Shown in pieces: positions 1 through 7,933 of a DNA stretch of 18,863 bases; the stretch's first letter is position 1, and the number at the start of each line of letters is the position of its first letter. The notes under the pieces were generated by a model. The model did not search any database. It was given only the letters and a program-made list of their open reading frames with translations, and was not told where the DNA came from. The stretch is from Planctomycetaceae bacterium (GTDB lineage Bacteria > Planctomycetota > Planctomycetia > Planctomycetales > Planctomycetaceae): contig DOCI01000015.1 in assembly GCA_003503535.1 (NCBI GenBank), forward strand, positions 1 through 18,863, read 5' to 3'. Both the position numbers and the translations under genes were made by a program.

Positions 1-1
1 C

Positions 2-238
2 TGCCAACGTTGTGTCGTCCCGAGTCGTGATCCTCAAACCGGCGAAGTGATTCCCATGTTCCCAAAACAGTTTGCTCAGAAACGCAAAGAGACACTTCCG
101 GGAAACATTGCCAGCCAACAGTTCAATCACTTCTATCGCATTGCCGTCAATACACGTATGGCCCCGCAAAACATGGGGTTCCTTCTGAACCGCGGTGATC
201 TTCTGGAGAGTTCATCAAACTCTAACAAGACCCAATAA
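2..238 (+). CDS. MOSC-domain protein, C-terminal fragment (5' end outside window)
   Basis: The reading frame is open from base 2 to a TAA at 236-238, so this is the last 78 codons of a gene that enters from the left. The fragment begins with a C-x-R-C-V-V pattern followed by R-D-P-x-T-G-E, and ends with an A-V-N-T...G-F-L-x-x-G-D-x-L strand pattern. That combination resembles the end of MOSC domains (molybdenum cofactor sulfurase C-terminal type; YcbX/YiiM relatives), in which a conserved Cys carries or receives sulfur. An internal GTG at 47 could be read as a start, but homology-like sequence continues upstream of it, so it is not taken as one. The last dozen residues (SSSNSNKTQ region) are a polar tail. 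The gene converges on the foldase gene, with a hairpin terminator between them. Substrate is unknown; the assignment rests on pattern recognition only. Confidence 0.6.
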   Translation, partial: CQRCVVPSRDPQTGEVIPMFPKQFAQKRKETLPGNIASQQFNHFYRIAVNTRMAPQNMGFLLNRGDLLESSSNSNKTQ

Positions 239-240
239 AA

Positions 241-273
241 AAAGGATCTGCCCCCACAAGGGACAGATCCTTT
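241..273 (-). terminator. Intrinsic terminator between convergent genes
   Basis: AAAGGATCTG (241-250) pairs with CAGATCCTTT (264-273). The stem is extended by CCC/GGG with one bulged A, and the loop is short. Read on the minus strand, the stem is followed by a run of seven T (complement of the A run at 237-243), so it is best placed as the terminator of the foldase gene. With its A/T-ended stem it may also stop the MOSC gene arriving from the other side. Confidence 0.75.
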
Positions 274-345
274 CCGAAAGGAGACGAGAGTTTCACATGG
301 AAGCTGCAGAGTGCGACGGGAAAATCGCATTCTGATGAAGTGTTC

Positions 346-1449
346 TTACTTCGTGAGTGTTGTACCAGAAGCAGGTTGAACCGCCTGGGTATTGGCCCCA
401 GGAAGTGTGGAACTGGTTTGTTGAATCTGATTTGTGTAACTGGATGATTGAACGGTACTCGATCCGCCAGTACTCGTGTTTGTCAGATAATTGTCCACGC
501 GGGTTTGTTTTTTGAGGTCATCAAAAACCACTGCAACGCGTTCCTGAGTTTTCTCTTCCTGAAGCTGGGCTCGTAAGTCGTTTTCGACATCTTTGATGTC
601 CGTCACGACCTGCTCAGTTCGGCCTTCACACTTGAGAATGACGTACCGGTTGCCGACCTGAATCAACCCGGAGATTTCGCCCGGTTGCAATCGGAAGGCA
701 GCATCTTCCAACGATTGATTGTCTGCACTGGAATAGCGAGAGATCGGTGGGATTGCTCCTCCCAATGCTCGGGAGTTGGATTCGACCGAGAATTCGCGAG
801 CAAGTTTGTCGAAGTCTTCCGGAGTGCGGGTCGCTTTTTCCCAGACTTCATTGGCTCGTCGTACGTTTTCCATCATGATCATTCGGCAGCGAACACGTGG
901 GCCGTAATCTCGCTGAAACGCGCGATGCAAGTCGCTATCAGTCACCTGCACATCATCACCAGCCAGTTTACGAAGAGCAATCATCGGCCAGATGACATCC
1001 CGTCGATATTGAACGGGAGTCAAGTCGCGTTCGGTTTGCAGCATCTGATACCAGGTATCGACGGGCAGATTGAATCGCTTCGCGATTTTCTGCACTTCCT
1101 CATCGATTTCGACTTCGGTGACCACTAAGCCACGCCGTTCGATTTCCTGATGAATGATGGTGCGATTGATCAAATTCTCAAGGACACTTTTGCCGAGACG
1201 ATCGAAGCATTCACGAGCGACGGCATCGTATTGGATCAATTGACCATTGACACGGGCCAGAGCCGGAGAGGTCGAGGCATTACTCAAGCTGACTTTGCCG
1301 GCCTGATCGGTCGGAGCAGCTGCTGGTTCAGCACGAAAGACCTGAAACCCAATGACACCCGCGGCAATCGCCAGAACGGTGCCACCAATAATTGTTGCCC
1401 AGGGGGCATTCTTCTTTGTGTTCATTTTGGAGTGATTCCCTTCACCCAT
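346..1449 (-). CDS. Membrane-anchored parvulin-like (SurA/PrsA-type) peptidyl-prolyl isomerase or foldase
   Basis: The 367-aa protein has one N-terminal transmembrane segment (about residues 16-38, ATIIGGTVLAIAAGVIGF region). A SurA_N-like helical chaperone region follows (about 65-175: VNGQ...L.NLINRTI...EIERRG), then a parvulin/PpiC domain (about 185-277) with F-S-x-x-S-x-S-x-x-x-G-G and A-F-x-L-x-x-G-E-x-S. The tail is Ser/Thr/Gln-rich and low-complexity. It probably sits in the cytoplasmic membrane with its chaperone part facing outward, assisting folding of exported proteins. The two His residues usual in active parvulins appear replaced: Arg near 189 (C-R-M-I-M in place of S-H-I-L-I) and Tyr near 269. 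Isomerase activity is therefore doubtful. Start choice: the ATG at 1449 has AAGGAG nine bases upstream, whereas an in-frame ATG at 1467 has no ribosome site. A third ATG exists eight codons in. Confidence 0.85.
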   Translation of the reverse strand: MGEGNHSKMNTKKNAPWATIIGGTVLAIAAGVIGFQVFRAEPAAAPTDQAGKVSLSNASTSPALARVNGQLIQYDAVARECFDRLGKSVLENLINRTIIHQEIERRGLVVTEVEIDEEVQKIAKRFNLPVDTWYQMLQTERDLTPVQYRRDVIWPMIALRKLAGDDVQVTDSDLHRAFQRDYGPRVRCRMIMMENVRRANEVWEKATRTPEDFDKLAREFSVESNSRALGGAIPPISRYSSADNQSLEDAAFRLQPGEISGLIQVGNRYVILKCEGRTEQVVTDIKDVENDLRAQLQEEKTQERVAVVFDDLKKQTRVDNYLTNTSTGGSSTVQSSSYTNQIQQTSSTLPGANTQAVQPASGTTLTK

Positions 1450-1562
1450 GGCTGTCGTCTCCTTCATTGGAAAAGCCGATTACTTCAGTCGATTTCCGGT
1501 CGGATAGCGCCCAATGCGTCCAGAATGGAAAATCGATCAATGGGGTGCCCTGAGATCGCCCA

Positions 1563-1592
1563 ATTACAGAAAACGAGTCCTGTTACTGTAAA
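1563..1592 (-). promoter_or_regulatory. Candidate sigma70-like promoter for the foldase gene
   Basis: On the minus strand, TTTACA (1592-1587; five of six to TTGACA) is followed after 18 bp by TGTAAT (1568-1563; five of six to TATAAT). The predicted start near 1556 would give a leader of roughly 107 nt before the ATG at 1449. This is based on consensus matching only. Confidence 0.35.
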
Positions 1593-1746
1593 TGGGTGGT
1601 ATCACAAGCGGCCCCCCAGCTGCATGTGAGTGGGGTTATAGCGGTGAACCGAAAAGGAGGTCAACATCGGTTTTTCCAGTTTTAAGCATTGTTGCGGAAA
1701 TGACTGTTTTTCGCATCCATTTCAGCTCAATCTGTGATGTTGCGTT

Positions 1747-1775
1747 TTGACCTCAGCGATTTTGCGAACTATCCA
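1747..1775 (+). promoter_or_regulatory. Candidate promoter for the FHA/coiled-coil gene
   Basis: TTGACC (1747-1752) and TATCCA (1770-1775) are separated by 17 bp. The -35 match is good and the -10 match is poor. Transcription would begin near 1782 and leave a leader of about 180 nt. This is a weak, consensus-only call. Confidence 0.25.
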
Positions 1776-1964
1776 TGTAGTAGCAGATTACGTATCGCAT
1801 GATTTCGCTGAACTTAGATTATCTGAGCAGGCAAGCGGCTTGGGCCTGGCGATTTGAGCGCGATTGAGATGCTCGGCAGAACCTTAGAGTTTGTGATGCG
1901 TACAACACTGAGGAGGATTCTCGCTTCGAGACCTCCCAGTTCTGAGGGAACGGAGTGAACCAAG

Positions 1965-4900
1965 ATGCCAATGCAGGACGACATGAAAACTCAAGACAAA
2001 CAGAGTGTTGTCAATTCTTTGACATACCTATTAGAACCCGTTCGCAACAACGCTGTCGATCCGATTGAATTGACAGTCGGTGAATACCGCATTGGAACAT
2101 CGAAGAGTTGTGAAATTTGCCTGGATGCTGTCGGCGTTGCATCCGAACACTGCCGAATTGTTTGCGATCATGGATTTATTTCTCTGCAATCTGACGATGT
2201 TCGTACCTGGCTGAATGATGGACTCGTCAAAAAAGCTCGTATCAATGTTGGTGACCGACTGACGATCGGACCAATCAGCTTTCTGTTTCGCACCAGAGTG
2301 GGCCAACCCTCAACAGAAAAACTTTCTGAGGATGAAGAAAATCAATCAATTCGACTTGCTCGAAAATTGCCTGAAGCAATTCAGGCCGGTCGGATTGATC
2401 GTTCAGCCGAACGGTTAGCCAACCCGGTCCTGAACTCGACAGATGAAAAGTCGTCCTTGCAAGCGATAGAAGAATTGCACCAGTCACTCCATAGCGCTCA
2501 GCGGAAATTTGAGTCTCAGCGGGAAGCATTGAGTTATCAACCGAATCGGCTTCCGGAACTTCCGAAAACAGAATTTATTTCCATGCAAAAACATTCAGAA
2601 CATTCTGCAGCAGCTACGGAGGTTGCCGCTCAGCCGTCGATTATTCAATCGCGCATGGATAATTTGAGCGAGCGTGAGCAAACGATTGAAATTCGCAAAG
2701 AACAGATTCTGCGACTGACGAAAAAAATGAGTCAGCGAAGAGTTGCCGACGAAGCTGCTCTGGAAAAAGCACGACAGGAGCTCGAAGCTCGACATTTGGA
2801 ATTGAACACCCGTGCCCACGAACTGGATCAGTGGGAACAGGCAATTGAAAACAACCAGAGGTTGGAACAGCGAGAAGATAAAGAACGTATTTCCGAATTG
2901 AATTCGACAATTGATCAGTTGCAGGATCAAGCCGAACAGTTAGGAAAAGTTCGACGATTAGAACAGGAGGCTCACGCCATTCAGCTCGCGAAACGGGAAG
3001 CGGAACAATCCCGACTTGCCGAGTATGAAAGACGTATTCAGGAAGCCGATGAACAACTCAGAAACCAGGCTCAGCAAATCGAATTGGAATCAGCGAAAAA
3101 TCAATCTCAGGCCGAACTGATCGAGAATCAGTCCGAAGAGATCGAATCGCTGCAATTGGAAAACAGTCGATTGCAGGAATTGGAATCTTCTGCGAATCAA
3201 GACATCCAAAAATTTGAGCAGCAGATTGCACGACAACTTGAACAGATGCAGGAAGTGAATGCACTGGTTGAAGAGTTACAATCTCAGCAGGATATTGCTG
3301 AGCAAACAGCACTTGAAGGACAAAAAGTCAAAGAAGAATTGCAACAGGTCCAGCAGCAACTCGCAGAGGAAAGTCAGTCACATCAGAAAACTCAGGAACA
3401 GTTACAAGACAGCCTCGATCATCTGGCGTCAACGGAAGCGTTGTCTCAGCAGATGACTGAAGAATTGACAGAGAGTCTGAAGCAGCAGGAAGAACTGCTG
3501 AGCCTCAATATCGAATTGCAAGCTTCTGTTGAAGAGTCCCAGGCAAAATGGACTGAGACCTCAGAAGAACTCCAGCGGAAACTGGCAGAAATCGATTCCT
3601 CATCTGAACGCAATGCAGAATTGACTCAGACTATCCAAAAACTGGAGCATCAACGTGAGACCTTGCAGGCAGAATCCGATCTGGCTCGTCAGAAAGCGAA
3701 TGCGCTTGAAGAACAATTGCAGGAGATGACGTCTCAACTTGAACAGAAACAGGAAACGTCTGAAGCGGTCCGCGAAGAAGCCGAAGCGTTGAAAGCGATG
3801 ATCGCCGAGTTCGAGCAAAGTCGGGAAAACTATCAGGCCGAAACAGATGAATTGCTTACCGAGTGTGAGAACTTACGCGAGCAGTACACATCGTTGCATG
3901 CTGAGCACTTGGGGTTGCAGGAGGAAGTTCAGGATCTGCAAGCCCGACTGAAAAGTTCCGAGGGTTCTTCAGAACTCAATGAGGAACTTGAGGCAGAAAT
4001 GCAGGCGCTCCGATCAGATATTGCTGAGCTTGAGCGAACATCCAGCGATCAGCAGGACTTACTGGAGTCAACTTCAGAAGAGCTCGAACATTTGCGAAAT
4101 AAGCAAGAGCAATACGACCAGATGCGTGCCGAACTTGACCAGGAATGGGACAAACTATCGCAGGAACGAGATCGACTTCTCGAAGTGCGTCAAAATCTTG
4201 AACACGAGAGAGATGCCTTCAGGCAGTCCCGTTTCGACTTGGACCAACTGCGTCAGGAAGTCGCTGAGCAACAAATCGATTCGTTGAATTCGACATCACA
4301 GGATTCAGTGATTGATGAGTTGCATCGTAATGAAAATGAAGAGGTGTCTGAACCTGAGAGTTTTACACCGTCTGCTGATGTCACTTTTGAAGAAATCCTT
4401 CCCGAGCAAGTGGAAGAGATTCAAAGTGAGCTGAATGAAGTTGCCAACGCTTCCAATGAGGAGCCAAAACTTGAAAGCGAAGCCGATGAACTCAATATCG
4501 ATAACTTCATCGGGGAATCAGACAAAGAGGATGACTCTGAGTCTACGGTTCAGGAAATTGATTTTGCAGAGAGTGTTAAAAATGCCCTGGCCACTCCGTC
4601 CATGCCACATGGGGATTCTGAGGATAATTCCGGTGATGTTCGCAAGCGAATCGCCGAAATGTTTGGCTTGATTGACGATGCCGCCGAGAGTTCAGATGCA
4701 CAAACGAAGTTCTCGGAATCCATTGAGGAAGACGATCTGCCAGAAGAAGAGGCGGCCGAAGAGTTTCATCTGGAAGATGAGGACGAAGTTGAGGAGTCCC
4801 TTTCAACGGAAGAGCCGGAAGGCATTTCGACCAATTCGAAGTCCCAGGAAACAATAGACGCAATTGATGATATTGAGGATGCAGATTCGGTCGCCGCTTA

Positions 4901-5468
4901 CATGGAACGCTTATTCGCTCGCACGAGTGGCAAGCAGCAGTATGAGAATCCTAAACCTATCGAGAAACCTGTCGTGAAGCCTGCTTCGGCACCGAAATCG
5001 ATCGACAGTGAAGCGATCGTTTCCTCAACCGAAGAAGCCAGTATCAACATCTATCCTGATAAAAGTATAACGCCTCAAAAGTCGAAAGGCCCGATCGCAA
5101 AAATCGATCGCGATGCAGTCATGCGGGAGATTGCTTCCTTGCGAGATGTCGCGAATCAGACCGCTCGTTCGGCACTCATTACCCACAAATGGAAGCATCT
5201 GAAACTTAAAGTCTATTTGAATTCCACACTGACAGGAATTGCAGCGTTAGGAACTATTTTCCTGCTTGCCGCGCCACTCTGGCATGGTGATCAATTCCTG
5301 ATGTATGCAGGTGCAATGGGAGCAGTGACTATTATTTCCGGTTACAGTCTTCTGCAAAACTATGTGACCTTCAAGCGCATGAAAAACCCAATCGAACGAC
5401 AGAAGAACTCAGAAGCTGATTTAGAACAACAGGAGTCTGATCAGCCCTGCGAAGAACTCGAATCCTGA
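1965..5468 (+). CDS. Giant FHA-domain / coiled-coil / two-TM protein
   Basis: The protein is 1167 aa with four regions. (1) FHA-like domain at about 20-110, with Y-R-I-G-T-S near 41-46, A-S-E-H-C-R-I at 59-65 and V-G-D-R-L-T-I-G at 95-102. (2) A very long Glu/Gln/Leu-rich coiled coil, about 150-768. (3) An acidic, low-complexity linker, about 769-1040. (4) A basic helical stretch and two hydrophobic segments (about 1089-1106 and 1111-1130), then a charged tail. The hairpin-like TM pair suggests C-terminal anchoring in a membrane, with the FHA head in the cytoplasm at the end of a rod that could be tens of nanometres long. FHA domains bind phosphothreonine, but here the usual Arg is Thr45 and the usual Ser is Ala59, so binding may be lost. 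No function is assigned; a scaffold or tether role is inferred. The ATG at 1965 has only GGAG about 10 bases upstream. ATGs at codons 3 and 7 are alternatives, the latter preceded by AGGA. It appears monocistronic, with its own terminator. Confidence 0.9.
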   Translation: MPMQDDMKTQDKQSVVNSLTYLLEPVRNNAVDPIELTVGEYRIGTSKSCEICLDAVGVASEHCRIVCDHGFISLQSDDVRTWLNDGLVKKARINVGDRLTIGPISFLFRTRVGQPSTEKLSEDEENQSIRLARKLPEAIQAGRIDRSAERLANPVLNSTDEKSSLQAIEELHQSLHSAQRKFESQREALSYQPNRLPELPKTEFISMQKHSEHSAAATEVAAQPSIIQSRMDNLSEREQTIEIRKEQILRLTKKMSQRRVADEAALEKARQELEARHLELNTRAHELDQWEQAIENNQRLEQREDKERISELNSTIDQLQDQAEQLGKVRRLEQEAHAIQLAKREAEQSRLAEYERRIQEADEQLRNQAQQIELESAKNQSQAELIENQSEEIESLQLENSRLQELESSANQDIQKFEQQIARQLEQMQEVNALVEELQSQQDIAEQTALEGQKVKEELQQVQQQLAEESQSHQKTQEQLQDSLDHLASTEALSQQMTEELTESLKQQEELLSLNIELQASVEESQAKWTETSEELQRKLAEIDSSSERNAELTQTIQKLEHQRETLQAESDLARQKANALEEQLQEMTSQLEQKQETSEAVREEAEALKAMIAEFEQSRENYQAETDELLTECENLREQYTSLHAEHLGLQEEVQDLQARLKSSEGSSELNEELEAEMQALRSDIAELERTSSDQQDLLESTSEELEHLRNKQEQYDQMRAELDQEWDKLSQERDRLLEVRQNLEHERDAFRQSRFDLDQLRQEVAEQQIDSLNSTSQDSVIDELHRNENEEVSEPESFTPSADVTFEEILPEQVEEIQSELNEVANASNEEPKLESEADELNIDNFIGESDKEDDSESTVQEIDFAESVKNALATPSMPHGDSEDNSGDVRKRIAEMFGLIDDAAESSDAQTKFSESIEEDDLPEEEAAEEFHLEDEDEVEESLSTEEPEGISTNSKSQETIDAIDDIEDADSVAAYMERLFARTSGKQQYENPKPIEKPVVKPASAPKSIDSEAIVSSTEEASINIYPDKSITPQKSKGPIAKIDRDAVMREIASLRDVANQTARSALITHKWKHLKLKVYLNSTLTGIAALGTIFLLAAPLWHGDQFLMYAGAMGAVTIISGYSLLQNYVTFKRMKNPIERQKNSEADLEQQESDQPCEELES

Positions 5469-5505
5469 TTCTTTTCGTAGAATTAAATCTAACAGACAGA
5501 AACTC

Positions 5506-5547
5506 ATGCAAAAGACCTCTCGAAATCCTTCGAGAGGTCTTTTGCAT
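5506..5547 (+). terminator. Strong intrinsic terminator of the FHA gene
   Basis: A perfect 19-bp stem (5506-5524 with 5529-5547) closes over an ATCC tetraloop. The top contains GACCTCTCGAA / TTCGAGAGGTC, and the descending arm includes TCTTTT. It lies 37 bp after the stop codon. Because it is symmetric, it could work in both directions, and it insulates the dehydrogenase gene that follows. Confidence 0.85.
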
Positions 5548-5649
5548 TGCGGTAGCTTGCTCTGCATAATAGAACTGAAAGGCGGATTTTCGTTATGATC
5601 GCTTTCAAGAACTCACTAATGCAACAGTTAACAACCAGAGAGAAATGCC

Positions 5650-6687
5650 ATGAAAGCGATGATGTTATCCGAGTATAAAAAGTTGGATGTCATCGAGATG
5701 CCCAGACCTGAAGTCGGCCCCAAAGATATCCTGATCGCCGTTCAGGCCTGCGGAATCTGTGGCAGTGACATTCATGGCTACGACGGCTCAACCGGTCGCC
5801 GTATTCCACCATTGGTGATGGGACATGAAGCTTCTGGAATTGTCGAGGAAATTGGATCTCAAGTCACGCAATATGCAGTGGGAGACCGACTGACTTTTGA
5901 CTCGACAGTCTCTTGTGGCGACTGTTTTTACTGCCGCCGGGGAGAAATCAACCTTTGCGATAACCGAAAAGTCCTCGGCGTCTCCTGCGGCGAATATCGC
6001 CAGCATGGGGCGTTTGCTCAGTTCGTTCTCGTTCCGGAAAATATCTGCTATCGACTCCCGGAATCATTTCCCTTCGAGCATGCCGCAATGATTGAAGCGG
6101 TCTCGATCGCGGTCCATGCGACTAATCGAACACCATTATCACTGGGAGACTCCGCTGTTGTCGTCGGTTCCGGCATGATTGGCTTACTCGTCGTTCAAGC
6201 TCTCAAAGTTGCGGGCTGCAGCACGATTATTGCCGTCGATCTTGATGAGGACAAACTCAAACTGGCCAAAGAACTGGGAGCGACACACAGCCTCAAAGGC
6301 GATGCCATCGATGTGCCTGCCGAAGTTCAAAAACTGACCTACGGCCGCGGCGCCAGTGTCGCCATCGAGGTCGTCGGAGCGTCTGCCACTATTAATACCG
6401 CGATTGATTCCGTTCGCAAAGGGGGCCATGTCACCCTCGTCGGGAACCTGAGCCCCAATGTCGAGATCCCGTTGCAGAAAGTTGTCTCACGAGAATTAAC
6501 TCTCTATGGCTCCTGCGCTTCTCGCGGCGAGTATCCGGAATGTATCGACCTCATGAACAGCGGAGACATCCAGGTCGAACCGTTAATCTCACTCAAAGCT
6601 CCATTAGCAGATGGACCAGAACTGTTTGAAAAGCTTTACGGCGGAAAATCTGGATTGATGAAAGTCATCCTGCAGCCGAATCAATAG
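5650..6687 (+). CDS. Zinc-dependent medium-chain (polyol/alcohol) dehydrogenase
   Basis: At 345 aa it has the standard length of the MDR family (sorbitol, threonine and galactitol-1-phosphate dehydrogenase relatives). Likely catalytic-zinc ligands are Cys37 (C-G-I-C-G-S-D), His59-Glu60 (G-H-E) and Glu149. A structural zinc site is formed by Cys89, Cys92, Cys95 and Cys103. The Rossmann motif G-S-G-M-I-G is at 173-178, and Asp197 at the end of the second strand favours NAD over NADP. It should oxidise a secondary alcohol or sugar alcohol to a ketone in the cytoplasm; the substrate cannot be read from sequence. The ATG at 5650 follows a purine-rich AGAGAGAAA. The gene is flanked upstream by a terminator and downstream by repeats, so it is probably transcribed alone. 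Confidence 0.92.
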   Translation: MKAMMLSEYKKLDVIEMPRPEVGPKDILIAVQACGICGSDIHGYDGSTGRRIPPLVMGHEASGIVEEIGSQVTQYAVGDRLTFDSTVSCGDCFYCRRGEINLCDNRKVLGVSCGEYRQHGAFAQFVLVPENICYRLPESFPFEHAAMIEAVSIAVHATNRTPLSLGDSAVVVGSGMIGLLVVQALKVAGCSTIIAVDLDEDKLKLAKELGATHSLKGDAIDVPAEVQKLTYGRGASVAIEVVGASATINTAIDSVRKGGHVTLVGNLSPNVEIPLQKVVSRELTLYGSCASRGEYPECIDLMNSGDIQVEPLISLKAPLADGPELFEKLYGGKSGLMKVILQPNQ

Positions 6688-6758
6688 TTCAGTCGTAGTT
6701 CGGGCATTTCCTGAAGAAATGTATGTGCCAATTCATTGACTCCAAATAATGTTCTGGG

Positions 6759-6788
6759 TGGCACGCTCAGAACGAAGTGATGGGCGTG
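6759..6788 (+). repeat. Single-copy TGGCACG...GGCGTG palindromic repeat unit
   Basis: A 30-nt unit starting TGGCACG and ending GGCGTG. It matches the arms of the inverted pair at 9363-9439, being closest to the right arm read on the minus strand; both carry an AGAACGAAG core. It overlaps a GTTCTG/CAGAAC hairpin (6751-6756 with 6768-6773). No facing partner was found nearby. Confidence 0.6.
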
Positions 6789-6921
6789 GAGATAGCACAA
6801 GACCACCTAGTGCAGTAGTATTCCAGTTATCGCTAAATGTTGTGTACGTTCAGAATTCTGGAGCAGGCAAACTGCCTGCGGAATATCGATTTGAGGGCGA
6901 CATTTAAAGCTCGAAAGAGCA

Positions 6922-7060
6922 GTAGGGTGCGTCCTGACGCACCGGAATGGACACCCGAATCCACATAGATTCGTAAAATTTCACATTTGACGTATTTAAT
7001 ACCATAATAATCAATACAGGAACCGATACCGGCAGCATGGTGGGCCAGGCCCCACCCTAC
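6922..7060. repeat. Convergent REP-like pair, GTAGGGTG family
   Basis: The left arm (6922-6943) is GTAG followed by GGTGCGTC-CT-GACGCACC, a perfect 8-bp hairpin. The right arm (7039-7060), read on the minus strand, starts with the same GTAGGGTG and forms GGTGGG(G)CC-type hairpin pairing, ending CACCCTAC on the plus strand. The head GTAGGGTG is identical in both arms while the palindromic bodies differ. The pair spans 139 bp in the gap between the converging dehydrogenase and truA genes, beginning 234 bp after the dehydrogenase stop and ending 42 bp from the truA stop. Confidence 0.65.
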
Positions 7061-7102
7061 GTTTGCTGAAGTCAAAAGATTGAGAATCCAAACAAGCACG
7101 AA

Positions 7103-7933
7103 TCAACATTGCATCAATTTCGCTACAAACTCCCGCTCATACTCGACGTGCATCAAGTATAACCCGTTAGCCGGAGCCGTTGGCCCGGCTTGTTTTCGGT
7201 CCATCGCTTCCAAGATCCGACGGGCCTCTTCCGGTTGCCAGGAACCCATGCCGATCTTCAATAAGGTTCCGGTAATCGCGCGGACCATGTTATAGAGAAA
7301 ACCATCCGCGATGATATCCAGAAATACAAATGGAGCCTGCTGAGACTCGGCCGATTTGATTTCTGCATAAGAATTCCACATCTCCCAGTGCTCGGCTCTT
7401 GAGACTCTGCAATACTTAACGGTGCGAACACTGGTCGCTTTGTTCGGATAATTTGATTCAAATGACCGGAAATCATGCTTGCCGACTAAATACTGAGCCG
7501 CTTCGTTCATGATGTCGGCATTCAAATCATCGGCGATACGTGTCGCATAATATCGCAAGTGTGGTCGTGCGATCCGACTGTTAAAAATCAGATAGCGATA
7601 ATGCTTCCACTTGGCGTGATGTCCTGCATGAAAGTCATAAGGGACTTCAGTCACATCCCGGATCGCAATTTCTTCCGGCAGCTTCGACTGAATCGCTGGT
7701 CGCATGCGTTCACAGGGGATTTTCGATGACGTCCGAAAACTGGCCACCTGACCCAGTGCATGCACTCCCGTATCCGTTCGCCCTGCTCCTGCCAGCCGAG
7801 AGTGTTCCTGAGTGATCGCCAGAATCGCTTCTTCGATATGCTGCTGAACGGTCGGGCGATCAGGTTGAACCTGCCAGCCATAAAACGGTTGACCATCGTA
7901 GGCGATCAGCAGCTTCAAATTACGAACGCTCAT
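7103..7933 (-). CDS. truA: tRNA pseudouridine(38-40) synthase TruA
   Basis: The 276-aa protein converts U38, U39 and U40 in the anticodon arm of tRNAs to pseudouridine. It opens with L-L-I-A-Y-D-G-x-x-F-x-G-W-Q. It contains the catalytic motif G-R-T-D-T-G-V-H-A with Asp54, the H-Y-R-Y strand after the first domain, the F-x-S-F region of the second domain, and the C-terminal D-G-F-L-Y-N-M-V-R pattern that closes the RNA cleft. Start: the ATG at 7933 places these motifs at family-typical positions. The frame is open 21 codons further upstream, but that part only overlaps argH. The start lies inside the last codons of argH (14-bp overlap), so translation is probably coupled. Confidence 0.95.
   Translation of the reverse strand: MSVRNLKLLIAYDGQPFYGWQVQPDRPTVQQHIEEAILAITQEHSRLAGAGRTDTGVHALGQVASFRTSSKIPCERMRPAIQSKLPEEIAIRDVTEVPYDFHAGHHAKWKHYRYLIFNSRIARPHLRYYATRIADDLNADIMNEAAQYLVGKHDFRSFESNYPNKATSVRTVKYCRVSRAEHWEMWNSYAEIKSAESQQAPFVFLDIIADGFLYNMVRAITGTLLKIGMGSWQPEEARRILEAMDRKQAGPTAPANGLYLMHVEYEREFVAKLMQC

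Larger units (their letters stand above)
1450..1964. other. 515-bp divergent intergenic region
   Basis: This gap separates the divergent foldase and FHA genes. No convincing coding frame was found on either strand: plus-strand open frames reaching into it continue the antisense of the foldase gene. It holds candidate promoters for both neighbours. It also has an isolated AAGGAGG at 1654-1660 that is not followed by ATG, GTG or TTG at a useful distance. No hairpin repeat of the kinds seen elsewhere in the window was noticed. Confidence 0.6.
6688..7102. other. 415-bp convergent gap made largely of repeats
   Basis: The space between two gene ends holds the single TGGCACG unit and the GTAGGGTG pair. 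An 88-codon minus-strand frame at 6833-7099 runs straight through the hairpins, shows no recognisable protein and is not regarded as a gene. No U-tract terminator was found for either flanking gene, so the hairpins may serve that purpose. Confidence 0.6.

Noticed and set aside
685..1629. Two plus-strand open frames of 147 and 159 codons
   Set aside because: They are the complement of the foldase gene and part of its upstream region, with no family-like motif. The minus-strand protein has recognisable TM and parvulin segments.
1654..1660. Strong Shine-Dalgarno-like AAGGAGG in the divergent gap
   Set aside because: The only codon at the right distance is ATC, and the following frame stops after about 24 codons with no membrane or domain features. 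Probably chance, although a rare ATC start cannot be excluded.
5542..5570. TTGCAT and CATAAT spaced by 17 bp before the dehydrogenase gene
   Set aside because: The -35 match is poor and it overlaps the descending arm of the strong terminator, so the spacing is likely coincidental.
6833..7099. 88-codon minus-strand frame in the dehydrogenase/truA gap
   Set aside because: It crosses both arms of the GTAGGGTG repeat pair, so its sequence is dictated by hairpins rather than by protein selection.
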